Assembly (NCBI RefSeq): GCF_011601315.1
Contig: NZ_JAAORA010000006.1
Span: 1-64,000 of the forward strand
From: Candidatus Chlorobium masyuteum
Lineage (GTDB): Bacteria; Bacteroidota; Chlorobiia; Chlorobiales; Chlorobiaceae
Length of the DNA: 64,000 bases
Direction of reading: 5' to 3'
The notes below the pieces were generated by a model. The model was not told the origin of the DNA and did no database searches. It saw only the letters and a list, made by a program, of their open reading frames with translations. A program made the translations under genes and the position numbers. Positions 1 to 8,702 of this stretch are shown piece after piece; position 1 is the stretch's first letter; each line of letters opens with the position of its first letter.

Positions 1-128
1 CATCTCGAAAAAATGGACGATGCCGATTCGGAACTGGGGCTCGGTTATCAATCAGCTTTCCATTAAATTTGAGGGCAGAATTCCGTTATGACAAATGGCC
101 GTTTACACAGTTTTCTGTACAGACCCTC
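1..128 (+). mobile_element. Right end of an IS256-family insertion sequence
   Basis: The first 128 bases hold the tail of a transposase frame followed by a likely terminal inverted repeat. The bases at about 101-128 read, on the opposite strand, GAGGGTCTGTACAGAAAACT and then GTGTAAAC. This resembles IS256-family ends as I remember them. The left end lies outside the window, so the inverted-repeat match and the target duplication cannot be tested here. The outer boundary near 128 is an estimate. Confidence 0.75.
2..91 (+). CDS. IS256-family transposase, C-terminal end only
   Basis: An open frame enters from the left edge and stops at 89-91 after 29 codons. The visible residues include KKWTMPIRNWGSVINQLSI and end FEGRIPL. 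The W-x(5)-NWG...NQ...FEGR pattern is characteristic of the extreme C-terminus of IS256 (Mutator-like, DDE) transposases. The stop is followed within about 10 bases by the presumed terminal repeat, as expected for a compact IS. Nothing can be said about whether the transposase is intact upstream. Another frame over the same bases also ends nearby (stop at 64-66) but shows no recognisable pattern. Confidence 0.8.
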   Translation: MSKKWTMPIRNWGSVINQLSIKFEGRIPL

Positions 129-225
129 TCCACCTTTACCTGAGCCTCCCGCCTTGAACACTAAGATCCTGAACTGCTTCCGCATGTTTACTGGTTATGA
201 ACGTCCCTGCTTCACTGTTATGCAT

Positions 226-1011
226 TTATTTGCCCTGTACTTTTTCCTGCGTGAATGTAAACTCATGAGGCTCTCCGGCTACAGTTACAACAAGCTTAAT
301 TTCCTGGGGTTGCTGCACTACTTCAGGTAATGCAACTTTCACAATGCCACCCTGCCATGCACCTGGAAATATTGTTTCCTTTTTCAGAATTGTTGATGAC
401 AGGTTCTTCAGGTTTTCACGCCCCTCTACCTGCAAGCGAGCAAAGCGTGCTTCAGAATTTGCCTGTGCTGTATTTCGGGCGGCCTGTGCAGCAGCGGAGT
501 TATAGGTGGTGCTTGAGTAGCTACCGTAAACATTCGCACTCTTGCCATAGTTAGAATATACCGAACCGGAATAGGTCCCACTGGTATTGGAGTAACCTGC
601 ATTTGCAGCATTCATTGAATCGGCGAAACCTTGCAACGCGGCTCCAACCGCAGCCCATGCTTGGCGTTTCTTTTCTTCAGCTATCAACTCATCGTAGCTA
701 AAGACCTTAAGCATGCTGAGTTGGCCATTGGTATCTGCTGATGCAGTTATATGTTCTGTAGAAAAGAGGATGTCTTGAGATGTCCCGTTATTTACCGCTA
801 TGACGAAGTCACCTCGTTGGCCACTGGTAACGATTTCCGTATCAGGCGATACGGCTACGATATTTTGTTTTATTGATATGAGTGTCTTTCGACCATCTTT
901 GAAGACTGATTTCTGTCCATCCGATGGCACTCCACTTAATCTTCCGTAGGTCGCACAGCCTTGCATTCCTACGATAAGCAATAGAATCCCTATCCTTGTG
1001 ACTATTCTCAT
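226..1011 (-). CDS. Putative lipoprotein with Gly/Ser/Tyr/Asn-rich central region
   Basis: I do not recognise the family. I chose the ATG at 1011 rather than an upstream in-frame start at 1032, because AAGGAG lies 6 bases before it. The 261-residue product begins with a basic N-terminus and a hydrophobic stretch ending VGMQGC. Cys19 would be the lipidated residue, although M-Q at -3/-2 makes a weak lipobox. Residues about 134-171 are low complexity, rich in Ser, Gly, Tyr, Asn and Thr, and are followed by an Ala/Gln/Arg helical segment. The C-terminal 70 residues look like a small beta domain. Export to the periplasm or outer membrane is inferred. It is a single gene between the IS end and the defence genes. 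Confidence 0.6.
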   Translation of the reverse strand: MRIVTRIGILLLIVGMQGCATYGRLSGVPSDGQKSVFKDGRKTLISIKQNIVAVSPDTEIVTSGQRGDFVIAVNNGTSQDILFSTEHITASADTNGQLSMLKVFSYDELIAEEKKRQAWAAVGAALQGFADSMNAANAGYSNTSGTYSGSVYSNYGKSANVYGSYSSTTYNSAAAQAARNTAQANSEARFARLQVEGRENLKNLSSTILKKETIFPGAWQGGIVKVALPEVVQQPQEIKLVVTVAGEPHEFTFTQEKVQGK

Positions 1012-1518
1012 CAGAATCTCCTTTATTGCCACATATTAGTTATAAAGGTCTTCGTTAATCAGTATCCTAAATATCTTGCTCCTGTGAAGTTTATCCAATT
1101 TCCATCAATAATTGGCTCTTGAAATCCTTCTCAAACTAAGTGGGATTTTCTGCCTATGACAATCATGCAATTGAGAGAATGCTCCACGACACTTCATCAC
1201 GTTGAAATCCGCTTCATTTCTCTGCTTGATGGGTCGTTGATAGCCATTCAAGAGATGAATTAGTTTTGGTAAAAGGATTTAGTTGAAGCAGTTATGAACG
1301 TCCCGGAACCACATTTATGTTATAAGCGAATTTAGGGCCTATTAGCTTTGAATCTATCGAGGTTTCGGCCTGTTGTACCAGCGTAGCGAATCAGCGGCCT
1401 TTCTTTTTTTTGCAAAAATAATTGCAAAGAGAGTGCTTTTCAGGTAAATTATGTCAAAGGATTGGGCTTTTCCCGGTCGACAATGAGGCTTTGGACTTTT
1501 TCCGAGGCCTTTTTGTTT
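1012..1518. other. Intergenic region without a convincing gene
   Basis: About 500 bases lie between the lipoprotein start and the end of the DUF3800 gene. Both strands carry frequent stops. The short open stretches match nothing I recognise and lack good ribosome sites. The proximal part, 1012-1050, carries the Shine-Dalgarno AAGGAG of the lipoprotein gene. The rest is AT-rich filler or decayed sequence, plausible next to an IS insertion. Confidence 0.5.
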
Positions 1519-2256
1519 TTATGGGAAAACTTTTCTATTCAGCTCTTTGCTTTTCAAGATTTCGTAGGTTCTGTTGGATTGAGTGGGCCGCAAGTACTGA
1601 AGTGCCAGTGGCCGCGCAACAAGGTCAGCTATTTGCAGGCCGGTTGAGTTGCTTGCTTTCGGTACAAAAACAGGCTCAAACTTCATTTTCTGAAAATCCG
1701 TCGATTTGTAATACCAGTCGCACTGATTGGCACAAATACGCCGGAACTCGAGCTCAAGCTGGGCATCTTCAATTTTTCCCCGTGCTTCGAGAAGCACATG
1801 TAATCGCTTCCCTGTCTCTCCCTGACTGCTCAAGTAGGTCAAAATCCTCTCCATACAGAAACGTAATGCCAACTCATAGGGGTTGAAAGGAGTGGCATAC
1901 TTGCTCAGCAGTTTCGGTTTGTCAATGATTGATGTGATAAGCTGTATGGGTGCATCGGCAATGATTTGAGTAAGCCTTTCCAAAAACTCTTCTCGCAAGG
2001 CTCTGTTCGTTCTCAACGTTGCGAATATGCCGCTTTCTTTTCGGATATCCCGTTCATGCAGTATCACCTGGTCGTGACCCCATATATCAAGTTTCAACTT
2101 TTGAACAGTCGGCACAAGAAAGTTTAAATAATCGTGCTTGCTGATGATGCAAAACACCAGTGCAAACACGGGAAACTCCTTATCCAGCGTGACAAGGCCA
2201 TGGTCGCCACTTTCATCGACAAAAATGAGATAATCGCTATAAGGAATACCATCCAT
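1519..2256 (-). CDS. DUF3800 domain protein
   Basis: A 245-residue protein with the two hallmark DUF3800 segments: an N-terminal beta strand ending in acidic residues (LIFVDESGDHG, Asp14-Glu15) and a C-terminal GLQIADLVARP block with Asp211. Conserved HERD (about 67-70) and LLEARGK (about 155-161) lie between. DUF3800 is predicted to have an RNase H-like fold in which these acidic residues could bind metal. Members are frequent in mobile and defence islands, but no reaction is established. The start is ATG at 2254-2256 with no obvious Shine-Dalgarno. A decayed second DUF3800 gene lies immediately upstream. Family assignment is firm, function unknown. Confidence 0.8.
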   Translation of the reverse strand: MDGIPYSDYLIFVDESGDHGLVTLDKEFPVFALVFCIISKHDYLNFLVPTVQKLKLDIWGHDQVILHERDIRKESGIFATLRTNRALREEFLERLTQIIADAPIQLITSIIDKPKLLSKYATPFNPYELALRFCMERILTYLSSQGETGKRLHVLLEARGKIEDAQLELEFRRICANQCDWYYKSTDFQKMKFEPVFVPKASNSTGLQIADLVARPLALQYLRPTQSNRTYEILKSKELNRKVFP

Positions 2257-2307
2257 CGGTAAAGAAATAAGGATTTATACCTTGACCTATACACAAAAAT
2301 ATTTGAC

Positions 2308-2442
2308 TTACGGAAAGAAGACCCTAAGTATTATACGACTTTCATCCAGCGGACACCAGACAGCACCAAGCACCATTGCTTTATGTCGATCATTCTCCAA
2401 ATGACAGGATTCGTCGCAGTAGATATTGAAAATCTCGCTCAT
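2308..2442 (-). pseudogene. N-terminal remnant of a second DUF3800 gene
   Basis: A 44-codon frame starts at ATG 2440-2442, preceded by GGAG with a 7-base spacer, and stops at 2308. Its sequence contains IYCDESCHLENDRHKAM and then VLGAVWCPLDES, the typical start of another DUF3800 subfamily. After that, homology to the family appears to end within a few residues before a stop. The rest of the gene is absent from the 50 bases before the intact DUF3800 gene. It is therefore read as a truncated copy, with its translation start still intact. Confidence 0.65.
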
Positions 2443-2509
2443 AGTATCACTCCATCTCGGGAGAGATTGTTGTTTAAAAGTCTCCACTCAGGTTTTCATC
2501 CTAAAAAAC

Positions 2510-3154
2510 TCATCGAACACACGTTCTGACATACTCATACACCGGCATCAAGCGATCAAAACCCTTTTGCATCAGTGTTTTTGCCTCCTCGACATCAGAG
2601 GGAAAGTTTGACCATATCGTCGTATAAATTTGAAGATGAGGAGATACTTCCATCATCTTGAGCATACCGCTTTTGGAAAGTGTTACTTCCTGTTTTGCTC
2701 GTCCTCTATGATTGTTTTGAGGATCAAGACAGGCATAAGCCTCATCAAGTGTTTTTTTCCACTGAAAACCGGTCATCTCTTCAAGCAAAATACCGCTACA
2801 ACCAAGGCTTCGCTCTTCTATAGCAGGTCTATTGGTTACTTGCCACGCATCGCGAAAAAAACCAATGTAAATTTTATCTTTTTCAACCGGCAATGAAAGC
2901 AATGCTCTGCTTTTCAATTCGCCCTCAATGAATCTGGCGATTGGCCAATCATCATACTTCATGCCCTCAAGATTGACACCAAGCCTGGCTCGTTCCGGTT
3001 TATCCTTAAAAGTCGCAACATTCCATTGAACACCTTCGGCATCGTCACTCATACCATCGTATGGTTTGGATTTATCGCCAAATGCTCTTCCCGATACTCC
3101 CAAAATGGTTTTAAATGCATCGGTTAAAAGTTTGATAGACTTTTCAGTATCCAT
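2510..3154 (-). CDS. Hypothetical protein, second gene of a two-gene unit with a PD-(D/E)XK-like protein
   Basis: A 214-residue soluble protein of no family I recognise. It has an amphipathic N-terminal helix (about residues 3-20), a central block of short strands with an Asp/Trp-rich part (VEKDKIYIGFFRDAW), and a mixed charged C-terminus. There is no signal peptide or membrane segment. Its ATG lies only 3 bases after the stop of the nuclease-like gene, so the two are almost certainly co-transcribed and probably functionally linked. Given the surroundings, it could be a specificity, regulatory or immunity partner of that protein. This is inference from position only. Confidence 0.6.
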   Translation of the reverse strand: MDTEKSIKLLTDAFKTILGVSGRAFGDKSKPYDGMSDDAEGVQWNVATFKDKPERARLGVNLEGMKYDDWPIARFIEGELKSRALLSLPVEKDKIYIGFFRDAWQVTNRPAIEERSLGCSGILLEEMTGFQWKKTLDEAYACLDPQNNHRGRAKQEVTLSKSGMLKMMEVSPHLQIYTTIWSNFPSDVEEAKTLMQKGFDRLMPVYEYVRTCVR

Positions 3155-3157
3155 GCA

Positions 3158-3994
3158 TTATTGATTATGTACCCGATTTTGAATTGGAATCTCTTTTTTC
3201 GTGTAGTAACGGTTCAGTTGAGCCATCGCATTTCGGGTGAATGGGTCGATGTCGGAAGCGTTAATAATCTCGATAATGTCTGACCACGTGACTGTGTTAC
3301 TACCGGAAGCTTGCCGTTCCAGTTTGGCTTGCACCATTTTTCTTTTTTGGAATTCAGGGATAAGTTTTTCCCACAACTCAACAATCAACGGTAAAATGTC
3401 ATACTGTTTGTAACCGGTTTCGTCTTTGCGGCCTTCGCCGGATTCGAGTTTGGCTTCGATTACAAGCATTGTTTTTGGGGAGACAAGCAAAATATCTGGC
3501 TTGGCGTTAAAGGCCCAGCGCACCTGCTTCAGCTTCTCCAGACCAGCGTTTTTCAGCTCTTCTATGCCCCAATGGCTTGGGCTCCAGAGTTTTTCTCTTT
3601 TGGGGGTGGTCCAGAAAAGCTCATGCTGATCAAGCGAGGCGAGTGGAACATCGCGAATTTCGAGGATCTTCTCAAGAACGACTCGTCTCAGGTTATGGGT
3701 GTCTTTTAAATACTCATCAGGTTTGCCAAGGTCGTACCAGTAATCTCGAAGCGCAGCTACTTCCACATAGACTTCAAGATTATCGGGATGAAGCGCTATA
3801 TCACACTTACTTTTTGCAAGTTCAGCAAAACCAACTCTGACTGCCCTTGAAGATAAAAGCGCATGGGCAAACAAGAAGCAAAAGAACCGCTCTTCCCTGT
3901 TAACCACGGAATAAGAATTTTTGTTGAACATTATCAAGTTGAAATAGTTGTGAACTTCCCCGAGTTCTCTTTTAAATCTACGAAATTCAACCAT
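3158..3994 (-). CDS. PD-(D/E)XK nuclease-like protein
   Basis: About 278 residues from the ATG at 3994; an in-frame GTG at 4000 is the alternative. Using GTG numbering, residues 168-184 read PDILLVSPKTMLVIEAK: an Asp (169) on one strand followed by Glu-x-Lys (182-184) on the next. This is the core metal-binding pattern of PD-(D/E)XK nucleases and Holliday-junction resolvase-like enzymes. A Gln/Tyr (QYD, about 199-201) follows where the family often has a conserved polar helix residue. The N-terminal 150 residues are helical and unassigned. It is the first gene of a pair with the 214-residue protein and is divergent from the HARE-HTH gene 62 bases away. A restriction or DNA-processing role is likely but unproven. 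Confidence 0.6.
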   Translation of the reverse strand: MVEFRRFKRELGEVHNYFNLIMFNKNSYSVVNREERFFCFLFAHALLSSRAVRVGFAELAKSKCDIALHPDNLEVYVEVAALRDYWYDLGKPDEYLKDTHNLRRVVLEKILEIRDVPLASLDQHELFWTTPKREKLWSPSHWGIEELKNAGLEKLKQVRWAFNAKPDILLVSPKTMLVIEAKLESGEGRKDETGYKQYDILPLIVELWEKLIPEFQKRKMVQAKLERQASGSNTVTWSDIIEIINASDIDPFTRNAMAQLNRYYTKKEIPIQNRVHNQ

Positions 3995-4056
3995 GCGCAC
4001 AACGTAAATTTATTGTACATTAAAGTATTACCTCTTCAACAGATATACCATCAATC

Positions 4057-5025
4057 ATGGCTGGATACTCTTTTCTTGACCTGGCTTACGAGGTGCTGCT
4101 GCAATCTCCGGCTCCGCTGACCTATCAGGAGATATGGAACAAGGGAAAAGAGAGTGGGCTTACCGAAAAGATTCGGACGTCAGGTAAAACCCCATGGCAA
4201 AGTCTTGGTGCTCAACTCTACATTGAGGTGCGTGACAATGACCAGTCAAGGTTCATCAAGGCAGGTGAACGACCAGCCCGTTTTTTTCTTGCCTCACGCG
4301 AAAAAGAGTTGCCTTCTGATATCATATCGGTAATCGAAAAGGCAGAGGCCAAAACAAAGGATAACACTGTCAAATATCAGGAACGGGACCTTCATCCCCT
4401 TCTTGCCTATTTTGCCTATGCAAACCTTTCTTTCAACAGAGGCCGCCCGATCCTCACCAAAACGATCTTCCACGAAAAATCACAGAAAGCGGGTTATAAC
4501 GAGTGGGTACACCCAGACATGGTAGGTTTTTACCTGCCTATAAAGGACTGGAAATCAGAGGTTATAGAGCTCAACCGGTTATCGGATAACAACTCACTCC
4601 GGCTATTTTCCTTTGAGCTAAAAAAACAGCTTAACAGGGCCAATTACCGTGAAGCCTTTTTTCAGGCAGTTTCAAACTCATCATGGGCTCATGAAGGGTA
4701 TCTTGTTGCTCCGAACATATTGCAGAATGACGACTTCCTCTCTGAACTCGAACGCCTTGCCTCTTCATTCGGCATTGGAATCATCCATCTCGATCTCGCG
4801 GATATCGACGCATCAACAATTCTCTACCCTGCACACCGCAAAGAGGCTCTTGACTGGGAGACTATCAACAAGCTTTGCCTGCAGAACAAAGATTTTGAAA
4901 AATTTCTTCAGGATGTCAAGATAGACTTTGAATCAAAACGTCTCCATCGCTCGGAATATGACGAGGTGCACAAAGAGATCAAGGAGTACATCCGCTCGAA
5001 GTTGCACATTGACGTACTTGAATAG
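4057..5025 (+). CDS. HARE-HTH domain protein next to the type I R-M genes
   Basis: A 322-residue protein. Residues about 4-80 match the HARE-HTH winged-helix domain: FLDLAYEVLLQSPAPLTYQE, then a Trp-Q-S-L-x-A block, Tyr/Ile strands, and a terminal R-F-F-L. This domain recurs in bacterial restriction endonucleases and in eukaryotic ASXL proteins, where it is thought to read DNA or modified bases. The remaining 240 residues resemble uncharacterised COG2958-type proteins found with R-M genes. I see no clear nuclease motif. It lies 91 bases upstream of hsdM on the same strand, so it may be part of the R-M operon as a DNA-recognition or control factor. Confidence 0.65.
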   Translation: MAGYSFLDLAYEVLLQSPAPLTYQEIWNKGKESGLTEKIRTSGKTPWQSLGAQLYIEVRDNDQSRFIKAGERPARFFLASREKELPSDIISVIEKAEAKTKDNTVKYQERDLHPLLAYFAYANLSFNRGRPILTKTIFHEKSQKAGYNEWVHPDMVGFYLPIKDWKSEVIELNRLSDNNSLRLFSFELKKQLNRANYREAFFQAVSNSSWAHEGYLVAPNILQNDDFLSELERLASSFGIGIIHLDLADIDASTILYPAHRKEALDWETINKLCLQNKDFEKFLQDVKIDFESKRLHRSEYDEVHKEIKEYIRSKLHIDVLE

Positions 5026-5116
5026 CTGCAAGAGCAAAAACACAATCACACAACACTCTTTCTGAAAAAGAGTTATCACTATTTTTTCCCGTAATACCAA
5101 GCAGTACCGCATCACC

Positions 5117-7318
5117 ATGGCATCAAGCAATCATCAGGATCTCGCAGGATTTATCTGGAATATCGCCAACAAGCTCAGGGGCCCATACCGCCCACCACAG
5201 TACCGGCACGTCATGCTGCCCATGACCATTCTGCGCCGTCTCGACCTGGTGCTTGAGCCAACAAAAGATCAGGTACTTGCTGAGCTGGAGAGACTGAAAA
5301 AGAAAAATATGACCGGCCCGGCGCTTGAAGCCGCGCTCTCAAGAGTTGCCAACGGCGGCAACCGCAAGCAGGCGCTCTACAACACCAGCCCGTTCACGTT
5401 TCAGAAACTGCTTGGGGATGCTCCGAATATTGCTGACAATCTGATCTCCTACATCAGGGGTTTTTCACCCCGTGTCCGCGACATCTTCGAAAAATTCGAG
5501 TTTGAAAAGGAGATTGAAAAGCTTGACGACAGCAACCGCCTTTTTCTGATAGTGAAAGAGTTCTGCAGCACAGAGATTGACCTCTCACCTGCCAAGCTCT
5601 CGAACCTTCAGATGGGTTACCTCTTCGAGGAACTGGTACGAAAATTCAACGAACAGGCCAATGAAGAAGCTGGAGATCACTTCACCCCGCGCGAAGTTAT
5701 CCGCCTCATGGTTGAGTTGATGTTCGTCTATGAGAATGAGGTTTTCAAAGCCGGAAAATACAGCTCCATCTACGACCCGACAGCAGGAACCGGCGGTATG
5801 CTCTCGGTTGCAGAAGAGTACATCAAGCGCAAAAACCGTGACGCCAACATTGAGCTTTTCGGGCAGGAGTACAACCCGGAATCCTACGCTATCTGCTGTT
5901 CCGACCTGCTCATCAAGGACGAAGAGATTGCCAACCTTGTCTATGGCGATACGCTCGGCATCAAGGATGCAAAAAGCCGAGCCTACAACTTTGTCCCGCA
6001 GGACGGCCACCCCGACAAAGAGTTTCACTTCATGCTCTCCAATCCGCCCTTCGGTGTGGAGTGGAAACCTGAAAAGAGTTATGTGGATGATGAAGCCGAA
6101 CTTGGTTTCAGCGGACGTTTCGGAGCCGGAGTGCCGCGCATCAACGACGGCTCGCTGCTCTTTTTGCAACATATGATATCCAAATTCCACTCTTCCCCGC
6201 AGAGCGGTGGCGACGGATCACGAATTGCCATTGTCTTTAACGGCTCTCCCCTCTTCACCAGCGATGCCGGAAGCGGTGAAAGCAATATCCGGCGCTGGAT
6301 CATTGAAAACGACTGGCTCGATGCGGTAATCGCCCTGCCCGACCAGATGTTCTACAACACCGGCATCTTCACCTACGTCTGGATTGTCACCAACAAGAAG
6401 CCTGAAGAGCGCAAAGGATATGTGCAGCTCATCGACGGAACCCGTCATTTCCGCAAGATGAAAAAGAGCATGGGCAACAAGCGCAACGAGCTCTCCGATG
6501 ATCATATCAGTGAACTGGTAAAACTTTACGGCAACTTCCGGCAGAACGCTGAATGCACTACAGAGAACAACGGCAGTGAAGAGAAAAGAATATGCTCCAA
6601 AATCTTCCGCAACATCGATTTCGGCTATCTGAAAATGACCGTTGAACGCCCCCTGCGCCTCAACTTTCAGGCGAGCCCCGAACGCATTGAACTACTTAAA
6701 ACCGAAACCGCATTCCATAACCTGATACTGAGTAAAAAGAAATCCGTCGAAGCACAGGCCGAGGCATTCCAGAATGGCAAAGTCTTACAGCAGGCTCTGC
6801 TTGAAGCCCTGCAAGGCATGGATAGTGAAACACTTTACCGCGACCGCCCTCTCTTTGCAAAAGCATTGGATGACGCACTGAAAAGTGCTGATATAAAAAT
6901 TGATGCTCCGCTGAAAAAGGCAATACTCAATGCACTCGGCCAGCGTGACGAGAAAGCGGAAATCTGCCGTGACAGCAAAGGCAACCCGGAACCCGATCCT
7001 GAACTTCGCGACACGGAACTGCTCCCGCTTCCTGACGACACCTGCCTGCCGCTGCCGATCGGCTACGATAAAGACGCCAATAACAGCAAGCTCCTCAAGC
7101 TGGTGCAAAGCCACTGCGAAGAGTATCTCAAGCGAGAGGTACTGCCGCACGTCAGTGACGCATGGATAGACCACAGCAAAACAAAAGTCGGTTACGAAAT
7201 CCCCCTCACCCGGCACTTCTACGTCTACAAACCACCCCGCCCGCTGGAAGAGATTGAGGCCGACATAAAAGCTCTGGAAGCAGATATTCTTGCCCTGCTC
7301 CGGGAGGTTGTTGAATGA
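5117..7318 (+). CDS. hsdM: Type I restriction-modification system, methyltransferase subunit HsdM
   Basis: A 733-residue N6-adenine DNA methyltransferase subunit of a type I R-M complex. The N-terminal helical HsdM_N domain spans about residues 8-150. The catalytic domain follows, with HFTPREVIRLMVEL near 188-201, the SAM-binding motif I DPTAGTGG from Asp220, and the catalytic motif IV NPPFG at 309-313. It is longer than classical HsdM (about 500-550), with an extra 200-residue helical C-terminal region that probably contacts HsdS. The stop overlaps the hsdS start by 4 bases (ATGA), showing translational coupling. The gene appears intact. Confidence 0.95.
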   Translation: MASSNHQDLAGFIWNIANKLRGPYRPPQYRHVMLPMTILRRLDLVLEPTKDQVLAELERLKKKNMTGPALEAALSRVANGGNRKQALYNTSPFTFQKLLGDAPNIADNLISYIRGFSPRVRDIFEKFEFEKEIEKLDDSNRLFLIVKEFCSTEIDLSPAKLSNLQMGYLFEELVRKFNEQANEEAGDHFTPREVIRLMVELMFVYENEVFKAGKYSSIYDPTAGTGGMLSVAEEYIKRKNRDANIELFGQEYNPESYAICCSDLLIKDEEIANLVYGDTLGIKDAKSRAYNFVPQDGHPDKEFHFMLSNPPFGVEWKPEKSYVDDEAELGFSGRFGAGVPRINDGSLLFLQHMISKFHSSPQSGGDGSRIAIVFNGSPLFTSDAGSGESNIRRWIIENDWLDAVIALPDQMFYNTGIFTYVWIVTNKKPEERKGYVQLIDGTRHFRKMKKSMGNKRNELSDDHISELVKLYGNFRQNAECTTENNGSEEKRICSKIFRNIDFGYLKMTVERPLRLNFQASPERIELLKTETAFHNLILSKKKSVEAQAEAFQNGKVLQQALLEALQGMDSETLYRDRPLFAKALDDALKSADIKIDAPLKKAILNALGQRDEKAEICRDSKGNPEPDPELRDTELLPLPDDTCLPLPIGYDKDANNSKLLKLVQSHCEEYLKREVLPHVSDAWIDHSKTKVGYEIPLTRHFYVYKPPRPLEEIEADIKALEADILALLREVVE

Positions 7319-8664
7319 GCCGCCATCAAAAATATCCGGCATACAAGAATTCCGGAGTGGAGTGGATCGGGGAAATTCCGGAACACTGGGAGGTAAAACA
7401 AACAAGACACGTTTTCAGGATTTTTAGTGGATCAACTCCAAAAAGCGGTGAAGAACTTTTCTGGGATGGCGATATTACATGGTTCACACCTGAAGATTTA
7501 GGCAATAACCAGCAAAACAATATCTCGGAGAGCAGAAAAAAAATAACTGAAGATGGCTATAAAAGCTGCGGCACTTCTCTTGCAAAAGCGAACAGTTTAG
7601 TTCTTTCAACTCGTGCACCCATCGGGCATATTGCTCTTTCAACAGTGCCGGCATGCTGCAATCAGGGATGCAGAATTCTTGAACCTGAAAACAGTTGTTC
7701 TGGATATTGGTATTACACCCTGTTATCAGCAAAACCAGCATTGCAAAGCTTGGGACAAGGCAGCACTTTTATGGAACTCCCCCGTCAAAGCCTTGCCAGT
7801 TTCAAATTACCATATCCCCCTCTCGAAGAACAGCAAGCCATTGCAAGCTTCCTTGACCGGAAAACAGCACAAATCGACGAACTGATTACAAAAAAAGAGG
7901 AGCTGCTCAAAAAACTCGACGAAAAACGCACCGCCCTCATCACCCAGGCCGTCACTAAAGGGATTGACCCGTCAGCGCCGATGAAAGAGTCTGGTGTTGA
8001 GTGGATTGGGAGAGTGCCGACACACTGGAAGGTGACACGTATAAAATTCCTATTTCCTCGTTTGTATTCAGGTGTAAGTGTCAATTCTGATGCATTTCCT
8101 TCTGACCAAGATTCGATTGGAGTCCTTAAAACAAGCTGTGTTTACGGAAACAGATTCTCTCCAGAAGAGAATAAAAAAGTAATTGATGAAGAGACGGAAC
8201 AAGTCGCTTGTTCAGTAACCAAAGACAGTGTTATCATAAGTAGAATGAACACCCCGGACTTGGTTGGAAGCTGCGGTTATGTTGAGTTCGATTATCCGAA
8301 TCTATTTTTGCCTGACCGACTTTGGATAGCACGATTCGAAAACCACAAAAAGATGGTCGGGAAATATGCATGGTACCTTATTATCTCAGATACTGTTATA
8401 AAACTTACAGGTGTTCTTGCAACAGGAACGAGCGGAAGCATGAAAAATCTTTCTCAGGATTCTTTTTTGAATATCGCCACAGCAGTACCCCCAATTGAAG
8501 AACAGCAAGCTATTACCAAATTCCTTGACAATACAACAGCGACAATAGATCGTCAGAAAGCACAAGTTACTGAAGCAATCGAACGACTCAAAGAGTACCG
8601 AAATGCGCTCATCACCGATACTGTAACCGGTAAAATGGATGTTCACTTGCATGGAAAAAAGTAA
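7315..8664 (+). CDS. hsdS: Type I restriction-modification system, specificity subunit HsdS
   Basis: A 449-residue protein with the classic two-fold design. Two target-recognition domains each begin with the same phrase (SGVEWIGEIPEHW near 12-24 and SGVEWIGRVPTHW near 224-236). Each is followed by a conserved helical region starting with a variant of PPLEEQQAIASFLD or PPIEEQQAITKFLD that forms the spacer coiled coil. The two recognition domains differ from each other, so a bipartite asymmetric target is expected. Translation is coupled to hsdM by ATGA. The last 20 bases and the following 45 bases recur, with a few differences, at 13205-13281. Confidence 0.95.
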   Translation: MSRHQKYPAYKNSGVEWIGEIPEHWEVKQTRHVFRIFSGSTPKSGEELFWDGDITWFTPEDLGNNQQNNISESRKKITEDGYKSCGTSLAKANSLVLSTRAPIGHIALSTVPACCNQGCRILEPENSCSGYWYYTLLSAKPALQSLGQGSTFMELPRQSLASFKLPYPPLEEQQAIASFLDRKTAQIDELITKKEELLKKLDEKRTALITQAVTKGIDPSAPMKESGVEWIGRVPTHWKVTRIKFLFPRLYSGVSVNSDAFPSDQDSIGVLKTSCVYGNRFSPEENKKVIDEETEQVACSVTKDSVIISRMNTPDLVGSCGYVEFDYPNLFLPDRLWIARFENHKKMVGKYAWYLIISDTVIKLTGVLATGTSGSMKNLSQDSFLNIATAVPPIEEQQAITKFLDNTTATIDRQKAQVTEAIERLKEYRNALITDTVTGKMDVHLHGKK

Positions 8665-8702
8665 AGCCTGTCACCCTGAACAATAACGGAAACTGTACCA
8701 TG
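8626..8702 (+). repeat. Direct repeat copy 1: hsdS 3' end plus cargo leader
   Basis: This 77-base stretch covers the last codons of hsdS, its stop and the leader up to the start codon of the DUF4062 gene. It reappears at 13205-13281, again running exactly up to a start codon. The distance from ACCGG to ATG is 74 bases in both copies, and only about seven positions differ. Confidence 0.9.

Noticed and set aside
5585-7405. Long open frames opposite hsdM (up to about 200 codons)
   Set aside because: They mirror the strong coding frame of hsdM on the other strand and have no domain pattern of their own.
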